From Clostridiales bacterium (GTDB taxonomy: Bacteria > Bacillota > Clostridia > Oscillospirales > Oscillospiraceae), in the NCBI GenBank assembly GCA_012523085.1, contig JAAYJC010000109.1:1-34382 (forward strand): a DNA stretch of 34,382 bases, given 5' to 3'. The position numbers and the translations under genes are program-made. The notes under the pieces were generated by a model. It did no database searches. It was not told where the DNA came from and saw only the letters and a list, made by a program, of their open reading frames with translations. Below are positions 29,434 to 34,382 of the stretch, in pieces (the stretch's first letter is position 1; every line of letters starts with the position of its first letter).

Positions 29434-31020
29434 TTGGGTGCATCAAATACGGATCAAAACATCATCCTGAACGCGGAACTGGCGTCCCAAAAATGGGCTT
29501 TTGAGATTCCACCCGAACCGATTCCGGACAATATGATTGCCGAAACGGTCCAGGCGGAGCTTGTGGTGGTCGGCGAGGGGATGAGCGGGCTGTGCACGGC
29601 GCTGTCTGCACGGGAAGAAGGGCTTGACACGATCATTGTGACGGCAAGCGCAAGACCCGTAGGACGGGGCGGCTCGGTGGCGGCCTCCTACAGCAAAATC
29701 ATGGCAGCACAGGGATATGAGCGGCAGGAAGTCGAGAATTTTTATCTTCAGGAGTTTGCTGCCTCATCCTACAACATCGACCAGCGAAAATGGTATAGCT
29801 TCTACAACAACAGCGAAACGGCCATGAACTGGCTGATTGACATGCTGGAAGAAGACGGTGTAAGCGTCGTGCTGGAAAAAGACAATGAGGACGATCCCTG
29901 CAGCCCGACCAATCAACCGGTCGGGGCGCACGCCTTTGTCGGCAGCGGCGTTACTTTCGCCGGGGCTGGTATCACGCTCGCCCTCAAGACATTGGAAAAA
30001 AACTATCTGAAAAAAGGCGGACGCATAGACCGCAGGACGGTTGCGCGGCAGCTTGTGCGCGGCAACGGCGGAAAGGGCCGCATTACGGCTGTGATTGCGC
30101 AAAACAGCGAGGGACGGTATATTAAATACGAAGCGAAAAAAGCCGTCGTACTGGCGACCGGAGATTTTTCCGCCAACCGCGACATGATGGCGAAATACTG
30201 CCCGGCTTACGCGAAGTATTTCATCAATGATAAGGTCGATTATGACGCGGGCTTTGTCGAAAAAGGCATTTTCAAGGGCGACGGGCACCAAATGGCGCTG
30301 TGGGCCGGAGCGGCCTGGCAGAGAACCTTTCCAAACGCGCCTTTAATCCAGGGCAGCCGCATGTGTGCGAATTTGCCCTACGGCGCGCACAGGGGATTGC
30401 GCATCAACAAAAACGGTGAACGCTTCATGAACGAGGACAGCAACGCGCCGTACACTGCGCTGGCCATTTTACGCGAGCCCGGTGAAACAGCCTTTGCAAT
30501 CTGGGGTAAAAACTACGCCTACGATATTGACTGGCACGCGCACGGCAGTGTCCGGGGCAGCGCTGCAACGCCGCCGGAAACGGTGATCGGACAGTGGGAA
30601 AAGGAAGTCGAAAAAGGGAATATCGTCAAGGGAGCGACGGTTGCGGAGGTTATAACAAAGCTCGGGCTGCCCGAACAGACAAATGAAACGGTCGCGCGCT
30701 ACAATGCGCACTGCAAGGCGGGCTTTGACGCGGATTTTCACAAGAAGGCGAAATACCTTCAGGAAATCAAAGATGCTCCGTTTTACGGCGCCCCTATCGG
30801 CCAGTATCGAATTTTCTCTGTTCTCGGCGGCCCGCGAACGAATTATAACATGCAGATATGCGATGAAAACGACATACCGCTGGGTGGTCTGTATGCCGCC
30901 GGAACAATGATTGGCGACATGTACGCAAATTGCTATAACTTCCGGATTGCCGGCCACAACTACGGCTGCTGCCTGACCTTCGGCTACCTGACCGGTAAAT
31001 ACATCGCAGAAAACGAGTAA
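29434..31020 (+). CDS. FAD-dependent reductase (fumarate reductase / urocanate reductase-like flavoprotein)
   Basis: A 528-residue flavoprotein. The FAD-binding Rossmann motif is AELVVVGEGMSGLCTAL (G-x-G-x-x-G), the substrate domain follows, and the C-terminal LGGLYAAGTMIGDMY loop is the familiar flavin-contact segment of the succinate dehydrogenase/fumarate reductase flavoprotein family. Members reduce activated C=C bonds with electrons from ferredoxin or heme. I start it at TTG 29434, because GGAGG lies 7 bp upstream; GTG 29407 is possible but has no ribosome site. There is no signal peptide or heme-binding CxxCH, so it should act in the cytoplasm, with the double-cluster QueG-like protein as a plausible partner. 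Substrate unknown. Confidence 0.85.
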   Translation: MGASNTDQNIILNAELASQKWAFEIPPEPIPDNMIAETVQAELVVVGEGMSGLCTALSAREEGLDTIIVTASARPVGRGGSVAASYSKIMAAQGYERQEVENFYLQEFAASSYNIDQRKWYSFYNNSETAMNWLIDMLEEDGVSVVLEKDNEDDPCSPTNQPVGAHAFVGSGVTFAGAGITLALKTLEKNYLKKGGRIDRRTVARQLVRGNGGKGRITAVIAQNSEGRYIKYEAKKAVVLATGDFSANRDMMAKYCPAYAKYFINDKVDYDAGFVEKGIFKGDGHQMALWAGAAWQRTFPNAPLIQGSRMCANLPYGAHRGLRINKNGERFMNEDSNAPYTALAILREPGETAFAIWGKNYAYDIDWHAHGSVRGSAATPPETVIGQWEKEVEKGNIVKGATVAEVITKLGLPEQTNETVARYNAHCKAGFDADFHKKAKYLQEIKDAPFYGAPIGQYRIFSVLGGPRTNYNMQICDENDIPLGGLYAAGTMIGDMYANCYNFRIAGHNYGCCLTFGYLTGKYIAENE

Positions 31021-31023
31021 GGC

Positions 31024-31052
31024 TTGACAAAACGCTGTTTTTTGGATAATAT
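31024..31052 (+). promoter_or_regulatory. Promoter of the mntP transcription unit
   Basis: A perfect TTGACA (31024-31029) and TAATAT (31047-31052) are separated by 17 bp; GATAAT with a 15-bp spacer is the alternative -10. It lies just after the flavoprotein stop and just before the riboswitch. Confidence 0.6.
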
Positions 31053-31060
31053 AAACCGGT

Positions 31061-31171
31061 TCATGGGGGAGTAGTTGGCGCATTGCGCTGCAAGTCAACA
31101 TGCCGACCGTTTACGGTTTGGCTTGCATGAAATAGCAAGCCTCATGTACGGCTTATGCTGTACATGAGGCT
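31061..31171 (+). promoter_or_regulatory. yybP-ykoY manganese riboswitch
   Basis: The sequence has the landmarks of this class: GGGGGAGTAG, then AAGTCAACATGCCGACC, then TTTGGCTTGCATGAAATAGC. A 12-bp perfect helix AGCCTCATGTAC (31138-31149) / GTACATGAGGCT (31160-31171) closes the 3' side. It lies between a good promoter and a terminator, in front of mntP, the usual target. Binding of manganese should favour transcription of the efflux pump; that rests on the family, not on this sequence alone. Confidence 0.75.
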
Positions 31172-31185
31172 CCCATAATGCTTAT

Positions 31186-31218
31186 ATCAGGTGCCGCATG
31201 CGCACCTGATTCTTTTTT
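31186..31218 (+). terminator. Riboswitch-controlled terminator before mntP
   Basis: ATCAGGTGC (31186-31194) pairs with GCACCTGAT (31202-31210) over 9 bp with a 7-nt loop, followed by TCTTTTTT. It sits between the riboswitch and the mntP ribosome site. Confidence 0.7.
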
Positions 31219-31233
31219 ACCGGGGTGGATACC

Positions 31234-31803
31234 ATGGGAATACTGGAAATCATTGTCATCGCGGTCGGCCTTTCGATGGATGCCTTTGCGGCGGCGCTCT
31301 GTAGGGGCATGGCGGGCAAGAGCAATGTAAACCTGCGCAGCGCACTGATCATCGCGCTTTTTTTCGGTGGGTTTCAGGCTCTGATGCCGCTGACCGGATG
31401 GCTGCTCGGCAGGCAGTTTGAGCAGTATATAAAAAACGTCGATCACTGGATTGCCTTCGGGCTGTTGTTGTTCATCGGCGGGAAGATGATCGTCGAAGTC
31501 GTCAATAAGGACCGGTGTCCGGCGGACAGCGCGAGCGAACCGGAGCTCAAAATGTTGTTTCTTCTGGCCGTCGCCACAAGCATAGATGCGCTGGCCGCGG
31601 GCGTCACCTTTGCGTTCCTGAGCGTTTCCATTCTGCCCGCCGTTTTGATTATCGGCGTCACGACCTTTGTCATTTCCCTGGCGGGCGTCTTTCTCGGCAT
31701 GCGCTTCGGCGCAAGATTCAAAACCAAGGCCGAGCTCTTAGGCGGCATCGTTCTGATTTTAATAGGAACGAAAATTTTGCTTGAGCACCTCGGCGTGTTG
31801 TAA
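31234..31803 (+). CDS. mntP: Manganese efflux pump MntP
   Basis: A 189-residue membrane protein with six hydrophobic segments arranged as two repeats of three. Each repeat carries the conserved aspartate of MntP near the start of a helix: D16 in VGLSMDAFAAAL and D118 in VATSIDALAAG. MntP exports Mn2+ to prevent manganese poisoning. I start it at ATG 31234 with GGGGTGG 6-8 bp upstream; GTG 31225 is the next possibility. A manganese riboswitch and terminator control it from its own promoter, and a strong terminator follows it. Confidence 0.92.
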   Translation: MGILEIIVIAVGLSMDAFAAALCRGMAGKSNVNLRSALIIALFFGGFQALMPLTGWLLGRQFEQYIKNVDHWIAFGLLLFIGGKMIVEVVNKDRCPADSASEPELKMLFLLAVATSIDALAAGVTFAFLSVSILPAVLIIGVTTFVISLAGVFLGMRFGARFKTKAELLGGIVLILIGTKILLEHLGVL

Positions 31804-31815
31804 AAACGGAGAAAA

Positions 31816-31855
31816 CGATTCCCGCATACTCGGATGCGGGAATCGTCCTTTTTAT
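31816..31855. terminator. Terminator after mntP
   Basis: CGATTCCCGCAT (31816-31827) pairs exactly with ATGCGGGAATCG (31834-31845) around ACTCGG, followed by TCCTTTTTATT. It lies between the convergent mntP and glycyl radical enzyme 2 genes. Confidence 0.85.
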
Positions 31856-31911
31856 TCCGCCAAATCATCCGTCCGCTCACGTGCTCTATGGCCATGGCCT
31901 TTTTGATAGTA

Positions 31912-34359
31912 TTAAAAGCTGTGGTCGTGACGGCTGATCAAATCGTTTTGGCAGTCGCGGCTGAGCTCGATGAAATAGGCGCTGTAGCCCGCTATACGCA
32001 CGATAAGATCCTTGTGTTCTTCCGGCTCCCTCTGCGCTTCACGCAGGATGTCGGCGGAAACAACATTGTACTGGACCTCCATTCCGCCGTTTTCAAAGTA
32101 GGCAAGCGTCATGTCCCGCAGCTTGTCGATGCTGTTTATACCCGTCAGCGCGCTGGGATGGACTTTTAAATTCACCGCAAGGCCGTCCATGAATTTGGAA
32201 TGGTCGAAGCAGACAGAGGATGTGAACACGCCGGTCGGGCCGTTTTTGTCCCGGCCTTGGGCGGGAGAGCAGGCGTCCGCCACCGGCTCGCCGGTCTTTC
32301 GTCCGTCGGGTGTCGCCCAGGTCGTATAACCCTGGGTGACATGGTCGGAAGCCCCGTAAAGCCCGGCCTTGTAGTTTGTACTGCGCATGCTGGAACACTC
32401 CTTGCACGCGTCATAATAGGTGTCGCATATCCATTTCATTTCCCTATCCGCGTAGGGGTCCCCGTTACCGTAATGCGGGACCTCGTTTAATATCCGCTGG
32501 CGCAGCGGCTCATAGCCCGTCCAGTTATTTATCACCGCGTCGTAGAGCTCGCGGGTCGACACGATTTTTTTGTCAAAGCACATGTACTTAATAGCGGTCA
32601 GGCAGTCAGCGATGGTGGCAAGACCGGTTGCGGTACCGCCGTAGGAGTTATATTTGCAGCCGCCCCAGGTGCAGTCCATACCCTGCTCCATGCAGCCCTC
32701 CATACTCAGGGAGATCAGGTTTTCGGTACCGTGATACTGATGCAGGTACTCGGTGTAATTATCGACGCTGACCTGCAGCTTGATCAGATAACGGACCAGC
32801 TTCTTCATAGCCTCTTTGACTTCCTCGATGGAATCCATCTCATACAGGTAGCCGGTATGAATATTACACTGCTCACCGTTGAAGGGATTTAACCCGTCGT
32901 TGATGGCCATCACAAAGACGGTTCCGTAATTTAAGCTGGCATAGGGAGCGGTGTTCCCGTTTGCACAGGGGTATTCCATGCCGGGCCCCATTATTTCCTG
33001 GCAGCCCATGATCGCATAATCCCGCGCATCTTCCAGAGTGAAGCCGTTTTCGCGCATGAGGCCTCGGATAATCACCTCATCGTTTTGAAACAGCGGCAGA
33101 CCGCCGACAATTTTCGTCGTCTCCACGGCTAGTTCCCAGATATCCTTCGGGGTATCCCTGCCGATACGCAATGAAATTGTCGGATCGTGCAGCTTTAGCC
33201 GCGCGATGGATTGGAGCACCATATAGCTGAGCGGGTTCGTCGCGTCTTTGCCGTCCCGGTCAACGCCCCCGATGGTCGTGTGCTGATAGGTGTTCGCGCC
33301 GATCATATGGACAAGATACTGCGTCCCACCGCCGTAAAAGCTGTTGATCCTCAGAAAGAACGCATCGACAATCTCCTGCGCCTCGTCCGTCGTCAGCGTC
33401 CCGTTTTCAATATCGTTTTTGAAATACTTGTAGGTGAACTGGTCAAACCGGCCGATAGAGAAAGCCATGCAGCCGTCATGATACATCAAAAGGTCATATA
33501 AAAGCGTGGCCTGGACCGCCTCCCAGAAGGTGCGGGCCGGGTTTTCGGAAATCCAATAGAGGCTGTCGGCCATTTTTTCAAGCTCGGCCTTCCTCTTCGG
33601 GTCCTTTTCGTTCTTCGCCTTTTCAAGGCACGCGTCGCCGAAGCGTTTCACGAAGGTGATCGCCGCGTCGCAGGCAATGATGGCGGAAGAATAAAACAGG
33701 TACTTTTTTACATCGTCGCCCATCACGTTTCCAAAATGCGCGTCCAGCCAGTCCTGCGCCTGCTTGCGGATCGCCCCGTAGCCGATATCTATTATTTTGC
33801 CGTAGCCCGCGATCAGGTGGCCCGGTCTGCAGCCGATCAGATGCTTCATGAACACCGAATGCTTGGTTGCCCCCAACCGCTTGAGCTCGTCGAGCCCCGC
33901 AGGCGCCCAGCCGTCCCCGATGCAGTCAAAGGTCTTGTTTTTCCAAAAATCCTGTATGCCTTCAATGGCCTCCACATCCTCCGGAGACGCGCAGAGCCGG
34001 AGGTCGTCCGTTTTGGGATTGTGCCAAAGGCCGTCCTCTTTTGAAAACGTCCATTGCCCGGCCTTTATCGCCTCAACAATAAAGCCGGCCCCCTCGTTGT
34101 TTTCCGGATAGCAGACGCTGCTGGAAAAATACCGCCCGCGGTTACCCACAAGCACGTCGAAGTCCTCGACCCGAAGTGTTACCCGGGAGGCGACGGCCTT
34201 CAAAATTGTCGGCCTTCTGATCACGGGCACAAGATTAACGCAGTCTTTATACGCGTCGGTCACGATCAAAGCGCGTTCGGAATCCAATTGGATGACACGG
34301 TCCCGGATTTTTTCGCGCATCAGCGCAATCCGGTCGGAAACGGGCCTGAACGGGTACAT
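31912..34359 (-). CDS. Glycyl radical enzyme 2 (PFL2 type)
   Basis: An 815-residue pyruvate formate-lyase-like enzyme. The catalytic cysteine is C453 in AIMGCQEIMGPG, with E455 giving the C-x-E motif shared by glycyl radical dehydratases and arylacetate decarboxylases; the radical glycine is G791 in VRIAGYSAYFIEL, identical to the motif in enzyme 1 over VRIAGYSAYF. The two differ strongly elsewhere, and this one lacks the four-cysteine insert. The motif GCQE differs from the GCVEP of the well-known diol dehydratases and choline lyase, so a different substrate is likely. ATG 34359 is chosen because GGAGG lies 5 bp upstream, inside the longer frame that begins at 34371. The activase, if linked, would be upstream outside the window. 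Confidence 0.9.
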   Translation of the reverse strand: MYPFRPVSDRIALMREKIRDRVIQLDSERALIVTDAYKDCVNLVPVIRRPTILKAVASRVTLRVEDFDVLVGNRGRYFSSSVCYPENNEGAGFIVEAIKAGQWTFSKEDGLWHNPKTDDLRLCASPEDVEAIEGIQDFWKNKTFDCIGDGWAPAGLDELKRLGATKHSVFMKHLIGCRPGHLIAGYGKIIDIGYGAIRKQAQDWLDAHFGNVMGDDVKKYLFYSSAIIACDAAITFVKRFGDACLEKAKNEKDPKRKAELEKMADSLYWISENPARTFWEAVQATLLYDLLMYHDGCMAFSIGRFDQFTYKYFKNDIENGTLTTDEAQEIVDAFFLRINSFYGGGTQYLVHMIGANTYQHTTIGGVDRDGKDATNPLSYMVLQSIARLKLHDPTISLRIGRDTPKDIWELAVETTKIVGGLPLFQNDEVIIRGLMRENGFTLEDARDYAIMGCQEIMGPGMEYPCANGNTAPYASLNYGTVFVMAINDGLNPFNGEQCNIHTGYLYEMDSIEEVKEAMKKLVRYLIKLQVSVDNYTEYLHQYHGTENLISLSMEGCMEQGMDCTWGGCKYNSYGGTATGLATIADCLTAIKYMCFDKKIVSTRELYDAVINNWTGYEPLRQRILNEVPHYGNGDPYADREMKWICDTYYDACKECSSMRSTNYKAGLYGASDHVTQGYTTWATPDGRKTGEPVADACSPAQGRDKNGPTGVFTSSVCFDHSKFMDGLAVNLKVHPSALTGINSIDKLRDMTLAYFENGGMEVQYNVVSADILREAQREPEEHKDLIVRIAGYSAYFIELSRDCQNDLISRHDHSF

Positions 34360-34382
34360 ACTAACCTCCATTTCTCACATAA

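Overview
This window looks like part of a chromosome from a strictly anaerobic, spore-forming member of the Clostridia (Firmicutes). The signs are two glycyl radical enzymes, the remains of an aldehyde:ferredoxin oxidoreductase locus, several ferredoxin-type proteins, CotF-like spore coat genes, a Bce-type antibiotic-sensing module, strong GGAGG-type ribosome binding sites and frequent TTG starts. I cannot name a species from the sequence. There are no tRNA or rRNA genes, no complete insertion sequence and no CRISPR array.

Layout. (1) 1-3749, plus strand: the 3' half of an IlvD/Edd-type dehydratase, a GH43 xylosidase/arabinosidase and, behind its own promoter, an unusual two-cupin protein with a cysteine motif between the cupins. 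(2) 3814-5836, minus strand: flavodoxin and EFR1-type flavodoxin/ferredoxin genes downstream of a decayed patch. That patch holds a frameshifted AOR-type ferredoxin, the first ~25 codons of AOR, and the last 47 codons of an SDR dehydrogenase fused to them at a deletion scar. (3) 6107-7541: a small membrane protein and an acyltransferase-3 protein. (4) 7589-10132, minus: glycyl radical enzyme 1, with a four-cysteine insert after the active-site loop. (5) 10320-16597, plus: a BceRS-like two-component system and a BceAB-like ABC transporter, separated by an aspartokinase gene and by five tandem 19-bp palindromic repeats. (6) 16617-20686, minus: threonine aldolase, then tex followed by a PD-(D/E)XK-like/winged-helix protein. 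(7) 20936-25850: two CotF-like genes facing a four-gene operon of two short MutS-like ATPases and two paralogous MerR regulators. (8) 26128-31020, plus: a LysR regulator, a UroD/MtaA-like protein, a QueG-like double-cluster ferredoxin and an FAD-dependent reductase. (9) 31024-31803: mntP under what looks like a yybP-ykoY manganese riboswitch. (10) 31912-34359, minus: glycyl radical enzyme 2.

The most interesting part is 20.8-25.9 kb. The MutS-like/MerR operon starts at a promoter with the 19-bp spacer and dyad typical of MerR-activated promoters such as BmrR targets. One MutS-like gene and one CotF-like gene, on opposite strands, share a conserved ~110-135 nt leader. The 3' end of that leader, a GC hairpin placed just before the Shine-Dalgarno sequence, recurs before three other genes in the window, and two copies show a compensatory base-pair change. 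I read this as a MerR-controlled stress or sporulation module of unknown substrate, built on MutS-like ATPases that lack the mismatch-recognition part; the function is inference.

The 27-31 kb operon (LysR, UroD-like, QueG-like, FAD reductase) has the look of an anaerobic demethylation or reduction pathway, but the corrinoid protein expected for a methyltransferase system is not in the window. Neither glycyl radical enzyme has its radical-SAM activase here.
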